This document shows positions 51,091 to 62,064 of a stretch of 64,000 bases of DNA, in pieces (the stretch's first letter is position 1; each line of letters opens with the position of its first letter). The position numbers and the translations under genes were made by a program. The DNA is from Coriolopsis trogii (lineage: Eukaryota; Basidiomycota; Agaricomycetes; Polyporales; Polyporaceae): NCBI GenBank assembly GCA_020543525.1, contig JAHYIO010000036.1, positions 1,426,001-1,490,000 of the forward strand, written 5' to 3'. The notes below the pieces were generated by a model. The model saw only the letters and a list, made by a program, of their open reading frames with translations. It was not told where the DNA came from and did no database searches.

Positions 51091-51541
51091 TAACCTCCCG
51101 CGAGGAACGTAGATGTATGCCACGCTCCAGGGAACACCCGGCTTGGGGGAGGGGGAGGGGGTTGGACAACAACCCCCGGATGCATGCTCCCGGTGCAAAC
51201 TTGTTGTCAGGCCCTCGGGGTAGTCATACAGCGTCCAGTAGTAAAGAAATGGTGGTGCTATGTCTTGAGGTTGTCGCGGAATCCTTGTTCTGCATTGGCT
51301 GTGGCGCACAATGTAGGTACCAGGTAGTATTTGACAGAGTGTTCGCAGCAGCAGTAGACCAGTTCACAGCCCTGCAGACCGTAGAGACGAGCAAGTACAT
51401 GAGAGAATCGAGAGGATACGTGGAGAACTCGAGGAGATATCGCTGTTCTGCTTTTCGGGGGGAACGGTCGCAGCGAGAGACAAGCGATGGCGCGCAACTC
51501 GCGCGCGGCGCCAAACGACAAGCTGTGTGAAAACAGCTGTA
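51091..51541. repeat. Right arm, 451-bp inverted repeat
   Basis: Reverse complement of 49828-50278. It ends in GCTGTGTGAAAACAGCTGTA. The flank beyond it (TAGTTCTATG) does not match the flank of the left arm (AGGGCATGT), so the repeat ends sharply here. Confidence 0.92.
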
Positions 51542-51664
51542 TAGTTCTATGAGGAACATCGATACAGTTGCGTACAAACGTCCATAATCATACTGAAGAG
51601 TCTGCCTCGATTCACCAAGTCCATGGGCATCTTCGCTTCACACAACGGTTGAACCCTTCAAGTT

Positions 51665-53918
51665 CTACTGAGAGGCCTGCCAACGCTCGACCCAATCTAC
51701 AACATATCGTGCCATCTCGCGCCCCTCCTTCGTCCGCTTCCCCGTCTCCCCGACCTGCCTCTTGCGCGCCTTCGCTTCTCGCCCCCGCGTCCATGCTCGC
51801 TCAACAGCGTCCGCCCACTCCCCCACCTCGTACTGCGTACGTGAGAGCTCCACGCCCACACCCTCCTGCTCTAGGTAGAGCTTCAGCCCGTGCTCCTCAA
51901 TGAATAGCGGGCGCGGCACTGCGTACACGATCAATATCTGCCGCATACATACAGACAAGGCTGGTGACACTCACCGTATACAAACGGCGTGCATGCGTCC
52001 ACGCACTCCGACACCGTCCCGTACCCAAGCTTGCCAAGCAGCACGTCCGCGACTGCAGTCAGATCTGGCATATACACATCCCGAGGCGCAACGAAGAATC
52101 GCTCCGGGAGCTCTTCCCCATCTTCCCGTCCCCAGTCCTTGGGTACCCCGCACACAATAGCAATCCAGGAGTCGTCAGGCAGGATCCGCACCTCCTCTTC
52201 CTCCTCCAAGGACGGTTGTGCGCTTTCTCCGTCAAACCCGTCGGGCACGCGCGGAGTTGGAGGTATCGTCACCGCCTGGAAGGTCGGTATGAAAGGGGAG
52301 AATGTCGATGTGGGTGCTGCACGCGGGGACGTCGGGACCGCGGCAGGAGGGGCACCTTCTACTCGAAGTTGCGATAAAGCGCGCGGGCGACCTTCACGGT
52401 GAAGACCGGTGTGCGGGTCGGGCAGTTCGATGTGCGGTGGAATCGCCCGAGGAATGATTGCGGACGTCCCGGCGTGATCCTCGACCGCAACGTTGCGCAG
52501 GGCATCACTCAACGCTTGCGCGTGCGCATCGGGATTCTCGAGGTTCATAGGGGGCGACACGGGTGTCTTCACAGAGGAGTCGCTGCTGGTGGAATGAGCA
52601 GAACCGTTGGAATTGGCCGCCACTGGAGGCACAGCCTTCGGAGTCGATGCTTTCGACGGCGTGCGGCTGTGGGACCTGCTGTGCGGCTTGTGAAAGACCT
52701 GACCTCCGAAGGAGACGATGAGGACCTTCGTCGTCTCTGGGATGTGCAACTGAGAGGGAACGCCAATAGAATCCAGGAGACGACTCCGGCCTTCCTGCGT
52801 ATACACATCTGAATGCGGCGGGCGCACGAGGAGTGGCGCGGCGCGGACTTCACGAGAGAGTGGTTTACGTGGCTGGCCAGATGGAAAAGGAATCTGAGGC
52901 AGAAGACTATATGAAGATGGGGACTGCGTGAGATGGTCGATGACAAAAGACTTGAAGCATTTGGCTTCTATGTCTACCCAGTCTGGAGAGGGAAGTTCTG
53001 GAGCGATGGCGAAGGACGGCAGTGGAATGGCACCCGGTAGCCTGAGCAAGAGATCGGCACAGCGGTACCCCGTGTGTATCTGGTCTACCAGCGGGGCAAG
53101 TTCCTGAAGCGAGACAGGGACGTCCGGTTCAAGATCCTCTTTCGGTTGTGTGGGCGGTGCAGAGAGCATTGCGTGCAGTGCAGTAGGGTCGGGGTTCGGT
53201 TGCTCGTCTACGAGGGGCGTAGCAAGATAGCTGTAGACAGAATCAAAAGAGAAGTTTGTAATGAGTATGGAAGGTATCCCTGCATTATGGGCAGCAAGAC
53301 TAGTAAAGTCAAGTCAGGCTGAGATCAGAATACTCAAGAGTGAGCGACGAACCAACCAAGGAATGCAGCATCACTCAAAACACAGTCGGCACGAATGGAT
53401 CGAAGCCATTGTGACTCGTCGGATACCTTCATGTCTTTCTTCTGTATAAAGTTCTCCAATACTTCTACACTCTTTCGACGGTCCACGCGATAACTGTTAG
53501 GGGACCTCCATTACCTAAATATGTGCAGTAGGGAATACGGCGACACTTACGCGAGGGGTTGTACGATTACGGGATCTATATCCGCATTGCGGTATCGAGC
53601 TGGCTTTGATGTCAGTTATGCCTTGGATAGGTGCAGAAGACTCGCTCTCTGCTCTGGAATGGAGAGGACGGATACTCACCTCCGAGGGCTATGCTATCTG
53701 AAAATACATGCTTGGGTGCTGAGGATACGATGTGGATTGTAGGTAATATTTCAAGGCTGAGGAGATGACTTGAGAATGCAGAGACACGGGTCGCATGGCC
53801 GTAGCCTGTAAGCAGCAAACATTTAGTTGAGAACTCGGGGTGCAAATACGCGTCGCTGACCATGTCCTGAACAGTAGTAGACGAAGGTGAGAGCTCTACC
53901 TCCGAGGTCACCAACCAT
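51665..53918 (-). CDS. L-arabinokinase N-domain / glycosyltransferase-like protein
   Basis: Six exons (53918-53861, 53805-53680, 53599-53551, 53493-53353, 53299-51975, 51918-51665) encode 650 aa. The N-terminus VYYCSGHGYGHATRVSAF has the Gly-rich loop of the GT-B-like domain found before the kinase domain of plant arabinokinases. It is followed by IHIVSSAPKHVFSDSIALG, RVDRRKSVEVLENF, ADCVLSDAAFLGCLAAHNAGIPS and ITNFSFDSVYSYL. A further GT-like strand appears at KVLIVSFGG, and near the end are DVYMPDLTAVADVLLGKLGYGT and ARYVVDWVERW. A Ser/Pro-rich insert of about 150 residues interrupts the domain. No sugar-kinase domain follows, so this is the stand-alone form common in basidiomycetes. Acceptor and donor are unknown. 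Confidence 0.78.
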
Positions 53919-54653
53919 GACGAGTTCTGGATTCTCTTCCCTAGACTGAAGATCGTGAAGGTCTTTAAGAATGCTTTGGCGTGGGCAAGGGTTTGCTAGC
54001 AGGTGGCTGCACCGCACGAACAAAGACAAGAGATGATCACGGTCGGCTGCACAGTCTCCAGATGATACGGGTGATCGTCAGTGGAGATGTCAAGGGGCGA
54101 GGAGAGCGGAGAAAGCGAGGCTAAGGGCTATATGCGCGCATCGCGACGAGCTGGGGCTACCGACGCCGTTCGAGACAAGCGACGACCATGGCTGGAGTGG
54201 ACGAGCGTGATGTCGTCGCCCAAACGGGGAGATCTGCAGTGCGGGAGATCTGCGGAGATCTGTACCAGAGACGCGTCGCGGTCACGTTCTCGGGCGTCAA
54301 TGACGACGACAGCCCCTCTGAGTCTGAAGATTACCTTCCTCCGTTCACCTCTGTAAGGCTCTCACCACGACCTCCATTTCTCCACATCGTGTCGTTCAGT
54401 CGCCAGCTCGTTGTCGCCGCCGTGTAGCGATATGTCGTGTGCGAGGAAGTCCTACTCACATCGAGGCCGGTTGGCCGGCGTTCTAGCCCCGTCTCCATCC
54501 CAAATCGGCCGCCTCAGCTAGTGCCCAATGTTTGGCGCCGGTAGGCTTGCCATCCAACAGATGGACGTTCGACCAACGTGTGGTTCTTGATCCCAATCCA
54601 CTACCTGCTGGCCAGTCTATTCTCTCGCCCCTTCCTTGTAACTATCCGTGTTC
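53919..54653. other. Divergent intergenic region with a small ORF
   Basis: Lies between the glycosyltransferase-like gene (-) and the WD40 gene (+). A 79-codon frame (54188-54427, MAGVDERDVVAQTG start) is acidic in its middle (DDDSPSESEDYLPPF) and could be an unrecognised small gene or exon. A GGAGATCTGC unit recurs three times at 54228-54261. No firm call. Confidence 0.35.
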
Positions 54654-57100
54654 ATGGCCACCCCCACGCCCTGGCTCGTGCTTCTCGATCGGCTGGCCCA
54701 CCATTTGGACGCGCACAAGGCGGAGAAAGTCCAGGAGCAGGAACGCAAAGCCAGGAACAAGAAGTATGTCAAAGTCCTTGAGGATGTCTGCACCGTTGTG
54801 CGCGACGCGGAGACGCACGCCTCCCCGGACTTACCGGAGATCGTCGAGAAGGCACATAACATCCTCAATGGCGCCCTGCAACATGCATATAGCAAGGATG
54901 GCGGCTTCTCGTCCCTGACCACTTTTGCTCATTCCGACCACGAGCCTTTCGTCGAGGACGCGCTGGAAAACGCAGGTGCGCACAGTTCTACTTGTTCGGG
55001 TCAGAATAGCTCTAACTACTAGCAGGCTCCGACGTTCTCGACGCGTTCCTCAAGTTCTACACAAGCCTCATGAAGCCTGGTGCTCGTGAGTATCGGGTTT
55101 TCTCTGTAATGCACGTTTGGGAAGCCCAAGACCATATCCGGCATGCAGTGGTGCTCGAGGCCCAGCGGTACGCATCCACGAATTCGCTCGCCTGCTTGTT
55201 TTCGAGCCTACCACTGTCCCGCATACTGAACGACGGGGTTACGAAGGCAGCACACGTGCTGTACAAACTGGGAGGTTGAGCGGACTAGTGGAACGAGGCG
55301 CCCCTTGTTGCGAGTTCTGTATAAGCCCGCGTAACCTCCGCTAACGTATACACGCAGCGACGCCGAAACTCCCCGCCTTTGCTCGCGTGCGCCCATGGAC
55401 AAAGTCACCGCGCCCTCACCCGCTGACAACTCGTCTCTCTCGCTTCCGAGGCGGTTTCGCGCCCTCCGCGTCCCCATCGACACCCCTTGCGCACACAATA
55501 GTTCAGGCTCGTGCCCAACTCACTGTTGACACTCTGTCATCTGTACCTTTTGATATGACGCTTTCCTCTGGCGGGTCTATTCTTGCGATGACAAGTGGTG
55601 GAGGATGGAAGGGCAACACCCCGCTCATGCATTACTACCTCCTGGGCGAGCAGTCTACAGACTTTCTCGAAGGTGTTTCTCTGGACCCAGGCTTGGCGGG
55701 CGTCGCACACTACATAGCCACGGACGAGTCCCGGAAGCTCGTTCTTCTTGCAGACGACCAGCGCATCAAGTCGTTCTCATTCGCCGCTAGCGAGACGGGC
55801 AAGATCCCGGGCCGTCTCCCCAATGTACATACCATGAACTCTACGGGCGGGTTCAGCGGGCCACTGCTCGTACTTCCGAACGGGCATATCGCACGTGCCG
55901 GGACGGGCACAGTAGCGATATGGGACGTCAGCTCGCTAGAGACGCACCAGGACGCCCCGGGGAAGCTCGTTGGAGAGGGTAGGCTCGACATCGGTAGCAG
56001 CGCAGGTACCCGGAAAGTCGAACCATCAACCGGCAGCCAACCGCACTCCGTCATCGCGCTCGTAGACGACGCAAACTTTTGTCCCGCTGTCTGGCACCTG
56101 CATGAGCCTACTGGCCATGTCCTGTGCGCCGAGGACGTGGAGCATTCGGGCGGGTACTCGTGCGTGTCTGTTGACCTGGAGCATGGCGGCAAGCGTGTCG
56201 CTCGGTATCTAGGGCATGGTGGTGAGATTGAGAAGATCACGACCAGCCCGGGAGACCCGAACGTATTCGTAACCGCAGGGACCGATGGCTACGCCCGAAT
56301 GTTTGATGTACGTCGACCACTACCTGTGCTTACATTCAACACTGGCCTCCAACGCGAAGGCTGCACAGATGTCGTCCTCGTCCATCCGGACGGTATACCT
56401 AGTGAGTACACCTCTGCCTCTCCTTCATAAATTGATGAACAACGCGACTTACCGCACCATCATAAGCCCTCTTTACGGCCGGCGACGTCACTCAGCAAGT
56501 GAAGCTCTGGGACATACGTGCAGAGGAGTGTGTGTACGAGCTCTCGACAGGGAATAACTCCGCATCCGCGCTTGCGTGGGACACGACGCGCTCGACGCTC
56601 TTCGTCGCCACCGAGTGTAGGTACGTGAACCGTATGGGCCTCCGGACTGGGTACCGGCGCGCGCGCATCCCTCGGTGGGCGACGTCCAAGGCGGTCAATC
56701 AGGAGTACAAGCTGTACAAGGAAGCCGCGAAGCGCGGCTCGATAAGCGTCGAAGAAGGATGCGGGGTGTATGGCGGGAAGGACTACCCGGACGTGTATGA
56801 CGACTATCTGGACGACGGCGAGGAGGAAGTGGAGGAGAGCGAGGATGAAGAAGATATTGATGAGGCGTACTCGGCCGACATGCGTTGGCCACAGAAGTGC
56901 TTCCATAAGGAAGACTTTTTTGGGTACGGATACGACGCCGGGGAACACGTGTTATGTGAGTTCTGTCTTTCTGCCTCAGTCGACGTGTTTTGGGGTGTGA
57001 CGCTGATGTTCATCGGCACGCTCGCTCTGCTCCAGTCCGTTGGCAATTCAAGGACACCCCGGATATCACCCAGCTCCCAGCGAGCACCACCTGCGACTGA
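54654..57100 (+). CDS. WD40-repeat protein, 659 aa
   Basis: Five exons (54654-54975, 55026-55085, 55358-56401, 56467-56955, 57036-57100) keep phase and encode 659 aa. The N-terminal 130 residues are helical (WLVLLDRLAHHLDAHKAEK, VLDAFLKFYTSLMKPGA). The rest is a WD-type beta-propeller with degenerate units such as GTGTVAIWDV, TTSPGDPNVFVTAGTDGYARMFDVR, and TAGDVTQQVKLWDIRA. A basic then acidic tail follows (GEEEVEESEDEEDIDEAY). The second intron (55086-55357) is 272 nt. If it is wrong, the N-terminal part would be a separate short gene ending near 55279. I associate this layout with an Agaricomycete WD40 family of unknown role; no specific complex can be named. Confidence 0.72.
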
Positions 57101-57453
57101 ACACGCTCGTCGCCACTATGCGGTACACATCAGCTATACATACCTCTCTTTCGGTGATACCTTCGGATGGTATACCCCCCTCTTGGAGTGCGACACAAGG
57201 ACTCTTTCCACATATGATACATACCGCTCATGGATACCCCTCCTGGACCCAGATTTCGTCTAATACCGGCATGTACTTCCACTCATTCGTGTTGTCTGTA
57301 ATTCTATCTACGCGTCGCATGCAACGGATTGGTATCGGGAGACACTCTGTCATTGCGCTAAACCATCAGATTGTAGAGAGCAATGCCAACATCGTTTCAG
57401 GCGATATAAAGTATGGCTGTGACGTCTTTCTCCTCCCTACTGGTTACTCCTGT
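57101..57453. other. Intergenic, convergent 3' ends
   Basis: Lies between the WD40 gene (+) and the small secreted protein (-). No gene seen. Confidence 0.5.
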
Positions 57454-57787
57454 TCAGAGGCTCAGGCAGTTGGACTTGAAACACACGGAGTCAGTCAGCG
57501 ATCAGTCTAGGTATGCAACAGACAAAAATGTCAGAACTCACGCCTTCGAGGCCACGGATGGGGAAGCAGACCAAGCCCGCGCAGCATGTGTTCCGGGCGT
57601 CGCAAGGTGCTCCCCCTGTCTGGCAAAGGGATTGCCCGATTTCGAAGGGCTTACCAACAGCAGAAGAAGAGGTCGTCCCGCCGGTCGAGCCCGCGAGCGG
57701 GGCGTCGGTGTCAAGCCTGGGCTTGGCAAGGGCAGGAGTGGTGGCTAGGATAGCCGCGAGTACCACGTTGACAAAGGTGATGTGCAT
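57454..57787 (-). CDS. Small secreted cysteine-rich protein, knottin-like
   Basis: Two exons (57787-57542 and 57474-57454, with a 67-nt intron and GTGAGT donor) encode 88 aa. The N-terminus MHITFVNVVLAAILATTPALA is a clear signal peptide with likely cleavage after ALA. A Ser/Thr/Gly-rich pro-region follows. The C-terminus holds six cysteines spaced C-x6-C-x5-CC-x4-C-x10-C. The order C, C, CC, C, C is the inhibitor cystine-knot pattern. Without splicing the frame runs on to 57491 and ends with a CC pair instead; the spliced form gives the better cysteine pattern, so I prefer it. Function unknown; it could be an effector-like or cell-wall-associated peptide. Confidence 0.6.
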
Positions 57788-58393
57788 ATTGAATAACGTT
57801 CTGAGAGCACAAAGTCAGTCCCTTCACAAAACTATGGCCGCGAGGGAGGGAGAGAGGGACGAACGTACTCTAGACGTGTGAATCGGCTGAGTGGGCATCG
57901 CCCTGGCATGAGTCGTCTACCAGGCACTCTTTATATCTCTAGCCGTGGTGACTGAAGCCTGGGATCGGGTTTGCGGATTGACTACCGGAATTCTACATAT
58001 AGTCAGACTCGTGGACTCGTGGACTGACATCTATGTCAACCTCTATGCGCATCTCATGCCTTCGTTCAGCAAGAACGCAACCCGGTGGGTCATGCGATCT
58101 GGGTCGTACACGTACTAGGCACTGACCGTATTGACAGGCTGACAGCATACTTATACTCGCCTGTCATTCTGGCTTGAAATCTAGAGCTTTTCGGACTGGC
58201 AGTCATTGGGAGACGTCTTACGTTGCATGCGCGCGAGCCATCCGCACGCTATAACTATCCGAACCGATTCACATAGCCACATGGCATGGCAACATGTTGA
58301 CCGAATGTTGAATGCTGTGAAAGCATGCTGTTGCAATACTGAAATTGGAACGATTTCCTAGAAATACTGGAGTCTATCAAAAAATCAGATCTT
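57788..58393. other. Intergenic
   Basis: 5' flank of the secreted peptide (-) and 3' flank of the NmrA-like gene (-). AT-rich, no gene seen. Confidence 0.5.
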
Positions 58394-59926
58394 CTACGCC
58401 GCGCGAACCTCCTTCACGATCGCCTCCGCCTCCGGCTTGATGCTCGCCCAAAAGTCGTCCGTCGTCTTCTTCGGCTTCCAGCCAAGCAGGCGAGCCCGGT
58501 CCGCGCGCGACCGCGCGTTCGTGCCCATCGCGACCATTCGCTCCTAGAACGCCAAACAACATGAACATCCTGACCCACGCGCGCACACCTTCCACTGGCA
58601 CCGCCTCTGCTGCCGAAGACGAGAACGCGAACGGGAAGGAGAGAGGGATGGGGATGGGGATGGAGGACGTACTTTCATGGCGCCGGCGACGATCTCCTCA
58701 TCGGTGACGAACTTTTGCGGCTCCGCGCTCGAGACGGCGCCGAGGGCATAGAGCGTCTCGGAGAGGGTGGCGATGAGGTCGCGTTGAAGGTATTCGCCGT
58801 TCTCTGCAAAGTAGTAGCCTTCGGGTCCGTGGGCGACCGTGTCGGGCGCGGCGAGCGTGCGCTCGATGAGGAGCGTGAACAGCTCGACGACTGCGAGCGA
58901 GTCAAATCAGATCAGATGACGCGACTCGGGCGAGAAGGGAGAGCAAGTAGGGGGGGTGACTCACGGTCGTCGACGTGGACGTGGTCCCAGATGGCGTGGC
59001 CTTCGCCTATGAGCGCGACTCGCTTGCGTTCTATGGCGGAGCGGATGAGCGTGGGGATTTGGATCGAGTGCGTGTTCGCGAGGCCGGCGTCGAAGATCGC
59101 ACCGCTCGGCGTGCCGTAGATGGTGGGTGGGACGACAAGGACCGACTTGATGTAGCCTATGTCGGCATCAAAGTCAGAATCAGCATAAGCACCGAGAGCT
59201 CCACCGTCCTCGGTGTTAACTCACCCTCTTTGTCGGCATTCAGGAGAGCGAGGTCGACGGGGCGGTGCCACGCCTGGGGCGGGATGGCAGCGAGCTTTGC
59301 GACGTCGAGATCGGAGTAGATGTTCGGGCTGATGTAGTTCCCGAGCATGTGCTGGTCGACCAAGATAGCTGTGCCAGACTACATTTCGCAATCACATTGA
59401 GGTTGAGTACTCGGTCCGACACTACAGGCTTAATCACTGAACTCACAGTGTGCAGGAATATGGGACGGTCATGGAGCTCGGCATCCCTCTTCTTCAAACC
59501 CTTGAGCAGAGCTTCGATCATGGGGACATCGTCGGCATTGGCCTGTACGGTCACAAGATAGATCGTTAGACCGGTTGCACTGTGAAATAAAGAGAGTAAA
59601 GATGCGTACGATAGAGATGACTAGGTGCGCCTGCTCCGCGAGCTGCTCGAGCTTGTCGAGGTCCTGAATGGAGCCGACAGCGGTTTTGACACCGAACTGA
59701 GAAGTGAGCCGCTTTGCCTTCTCGGGTGAGCGGACAAGGGCAGTGATATCGAGCTTGTCTTTGAACAGCCCGGTTGCAATCAAACGACTGAGAAGGCCCC
59801 CGCCGATATAGCCTGCAGTTCAGGTTATCTCCGTCAGCAGGCGCAACACCGTAGACTAGAGAGAAGGAGACGCATACCGGTGGCTCCGATGAAGAGAGTC
59901 GGGATCTTGTTGCTAGCGGTGGACAT
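58394..59926 (-). CDS. NmrA-like / atypical SDR NAD(P)-binding reductase
   Basis: Seven exons (59926-59878, 59812-59610, 59542-59447, 59378-59225, 59156-58965, 58890-58673, 58543-58394) encode 353 aa. The N-terminus has TLFIGATGYIGGGLLSRL, the TGxxGxxG nucleotide loop. After it come LVRSPEKAKRL, GSIQDLDKLEQLAEQAHLV, an FLHTSGTAIL strand, PPTIYGTPSGAIF, and HAIWDHVHVDDLVELF. The C-terminus WKPKKTTDDFWASIKPEAEA fits fungal members. The usual SDR Tyr-Lys pair is not obvious, which is normal for NmrA-type proteins. It could act on a small hydroxylated or aldehyde metabolite or be a redox sensor. No biosynthetic cluster surrounds it. Confidence 0.8.
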
Positions 59927-60635
59927 GTCTGCTTTGCTTTGGTGACTATGAGAGGATAGTTTGTGTGTTTTGTTGCGTTGTATGCGAGAGAGGAAGTGGC
60001 CCATCGAGAACTGGTCGACGACATCCTCCGTTTTATACTCAACCCACTCTCAAGCTTGCACGCCCTGAGGATATCAGCCATACTCGTGTGGTTTTTCAGC
60101 CAGCGGTGTGAAACACATAAAAACCGACGTTGCGTAGTGGTCTGCGACTCTAGGGCATTCGACCTTAGCAAGCTTCCTGGTCTGTCTCAGCGGCCACGTT
60201 TGGACATGATTAGTCACTTCGCAAGGAGTAGCAATCGCTCGACTAACCGGTTCCGCATATGGGATGGCCTCCGAACAACGAGGTCTCACAAGCACCGTTT
60301 GAAGAGCGTTGCTGAATCATGCAGCGTGCTTGATAATCCCACACTTATCTGGATCTGTTTGATGTCTGTCATCACAAGGATTTCAGAAAATAAGCGCTTA
60401 GCCATGTCAGGGTCGTGTCCTTTGGGTTGGTCACTCACCTTGGAGCTAGGACTTGAAGAGTCTGATCCCAGGTTCCTGCTCTTCAAAGCCGTGGTACTCA
60501 TTATTCAAAGTCCGATCTTGCTGCTTGTCATAGGGAGAATATCTGGGTTTCGAGAAAAGAGAACACTCAAGTAGTCGTAGTTGAATCGCATATAGGTACC
60601 GGTGTCCTCTTCTTCGAAGTGCTCGGACGTGGATA
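59927..60635. other. Intergenic
   Basis: A 203-codon frame (59963-60574, +) is open but starts inside the NmrA-like promoter, has no motif, and ends in a patternless hydrophobic run. I treat it as chance. Confidence 0.45.
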
Positions 60636-61679
60636 TCACGAGGGCGAACGTATGTACAGGCCGTGTTCTGCGATGTAGCTAGCGATACTCAATGTGACCA
60701 TCGCTCGCCATCCATCGTCCCCGCTCGCGACTCGCTCACGCACTTCGCTGCTGCTGAACGTGCACTCTTGCTCGCCAATGTCAACAAAGTGTATCCTACT
60801 GCAGAGCGCTGCGTCCCCGACCATCGCAGGGAGCTGGGCTTCCACGTCCTGTTCCTGTTCGGCGGTATTCCGCGGGCCAGCAGTGCTGGTGAGTCGCCTA
60901 GCACAGATGAGACGCGAGTCGTCCTCGGACGAGGAGAGGAAGCGGTGGATGGCGGTTGTCATTGCTTGTCTGTCGGGATAGTAGCGGGGCGCGAAGAGCC
61001 GGACAATGGTGTCGGTGCCCATGAGGAACGTGAGTTTGGGATGGGGAGGGGCGGAAGCCCCGGACTGCTCTGGTAGCACTACACCAGACGTTGGCGGGAA
61101 CGGGCCATGTTGCTGGATGTCCGCGATACGGGCGCGGAGGAAGTCGAGGAGCAGCGCAGACTTGCCAACGAAGGTGGGCTCATCGATGATCGCGACGGCC
61201 ACATTGGAATCGTGCTCCACATGCACGCTTGCTGGTGGTGTCACATCACCAGTCTGCGAAGACGCGGGTGGAAGGGTGGAAGTCTCGGCTTGTGCGACGG
61301 GGATACTGCGCACGGATGACGGGGTACGTGCGAGATCGCGTGCGAGGAGGACCATCATCTCCATGCGTTGCTCATAGGTCGCGTCGCCGGGTTTAAGTTG
61401 CTTGTCTGCGTTCCGCACAGATAGCAGTAGTAGACGTGCATCAAAGTCATGAAAATGAGCTGGGGTTGGTGCGGTTTCGGTGGGGGTTTGGGGAGGGATG
61501 TTGGCGAGCGCGAGGTGCGCGAGGGTAGGCGGGTTAAAGGAGGAGTCGAGAACGGATACTTGGACTGTGGGCGCGTTATGTTGGCCTGGTGGGAGTGGCC
61601 AGCGAGGTTGGGGAACGTGTACCAGCTCTACTGTCGAAAGGCCTTTCTGGATGCGCTGGAGGAGAGCACCGTAGCTCAT
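60636..61679 (-). CDS. POF1: Nicotinamide-nucleotide adenylyltransferase-like protein (POF1 type)
   Basis: Single exon, 347 aa, a rarity in this window. The nucleotidyltransferase start VSVLDSSFNPPTLAHLALA carries the T/HxxH signature (here TLAH) after the SFNPP loop. Later come DARLLLLSVRNADKQLKPGD, YEQRMEMMVLLARDL, PKLTFLMGTDTIVRLFAPRYY, FVDIGEQECTFSSSEVRER and IASYIAEHGLY, matching the order of motifs in NMNAT and the yeast Pof1 ATPase. A Pro/Ser-rich insert of about 60 residues sits in the middle. ATG 61677-61679 (MSYGALLQRIQKG) is preferred to the upstream in-frame start because the extra 36 residues are unlike the family. NAD+ synthesis or protein quality control are both possible roles. 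Confidence 0.85.
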   Translation of the reverse strand: MSYGALLQRIQKGLSTVELVHVPQPRWPLPPGQHNAPTVQVSVLDSSFNPPTLAHLALANIPPQTPTETAPTPAHFHDFDARLLLLSVRNADKQLKPGDATYEQRMEMMVLLARDLARTPSSVRSIPVAQAETSTLPPASSQTGDVTPPASVHVEHDSNVAVAIIDEPTFVGKSALLLDFLRARIADIQQHGPFPPTSGVVLPEQSGASAPPHPKLTFLMGTDTIVRLFAPRYYPDRQAMTTAIHRFLSSSEDDSRLICARRLTSTAGPRNTAEQEQDVEAQLPAMVGDAALCSRIHFVDIGEQECTFSSSEVRERVASGDDGWRAMVTLSIASYIAEHGLYIRSPS

Positions 61680-62064
61680 TCCGTGCACAGGTTGGGTCCT
61701 GGGAGATGGGACAGTGTGGATTGATCTACATGAGCACTGACCGATGTAAGACCATGCGTACTCTGAACGCCCTCGTCCGTCAAGCAAGCCTCCCAGACTG
61801 TATATTGCGGAAGGTAAGTGATGATGGTAAGAAGAGCAATAAGGACGGATAAGCGAGCGGGAAGATTAGATAGTCAGGCGATTGATCTCCGATCTAATAG
61901 ACGCGTAATCAAAGGAAACGGACTGCTTGAACTGTGGCCGCCACCCGCTCACTCGAAGCCTCGACCGATACCGATCGCCATGCAGAAAGACGCCGACGGA
62001 TTTTACACGGCACCCGCCTCCAGTACGTCTTCCCGCCACCATCGTCTTCAGTCCGCCATCGCTC
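61680..62064. promoter_or_regulatory. Bidirectional promoter POF1 / DBP5
   Basis: 385 bp between start codons. No TATA box. Presumably a shared promoter for two constitutive genes. Confidence 0.5.

Larger units (their letters stand above)
49828..51541. mobile_element. Candidate foldback/long-TIR element, 1.7 kb
   Basis: Two 451-bp inverted arms enclose an 812-bp centre. The outer ends both read TA-CAGCTG, so a TA target-site duplication is possible but cannot be separated from the repeat itself. Weaker mirror symmetry continues inward on both sides (the shared GGTATGCTTCATGTA at about 50352 and 51008). The centre has no transposase motif that I can see. A frame from 50706 to 51530 crosses from the centre into the right arm, but its arm portion is read in the left arm too and shows no domain. 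It could be a non-autonomous DNA element, a foldback element, or a segmental inverted duplication. Confidence 0.5.

Noticed and set aside
50706..51530. 274-codon frame inside the inverted-repeat element as a transposase
   Set aside because: Half of it is arm sequence that is read equally in the other arm. No catalytic motif or DNA-binding domain is visible.
55086..55396. WD40 gene starting at ATG 55395
   Set aside because: That ATG is out of frame with the propeller exon. The exon 55358 onward joins in phase to the upstream helical exons.
59963..60574. 203-codon plus-strand frame
   Set aside because: No motif, sits in a promoter region, and an overlapping minus-strand frame is equally open.
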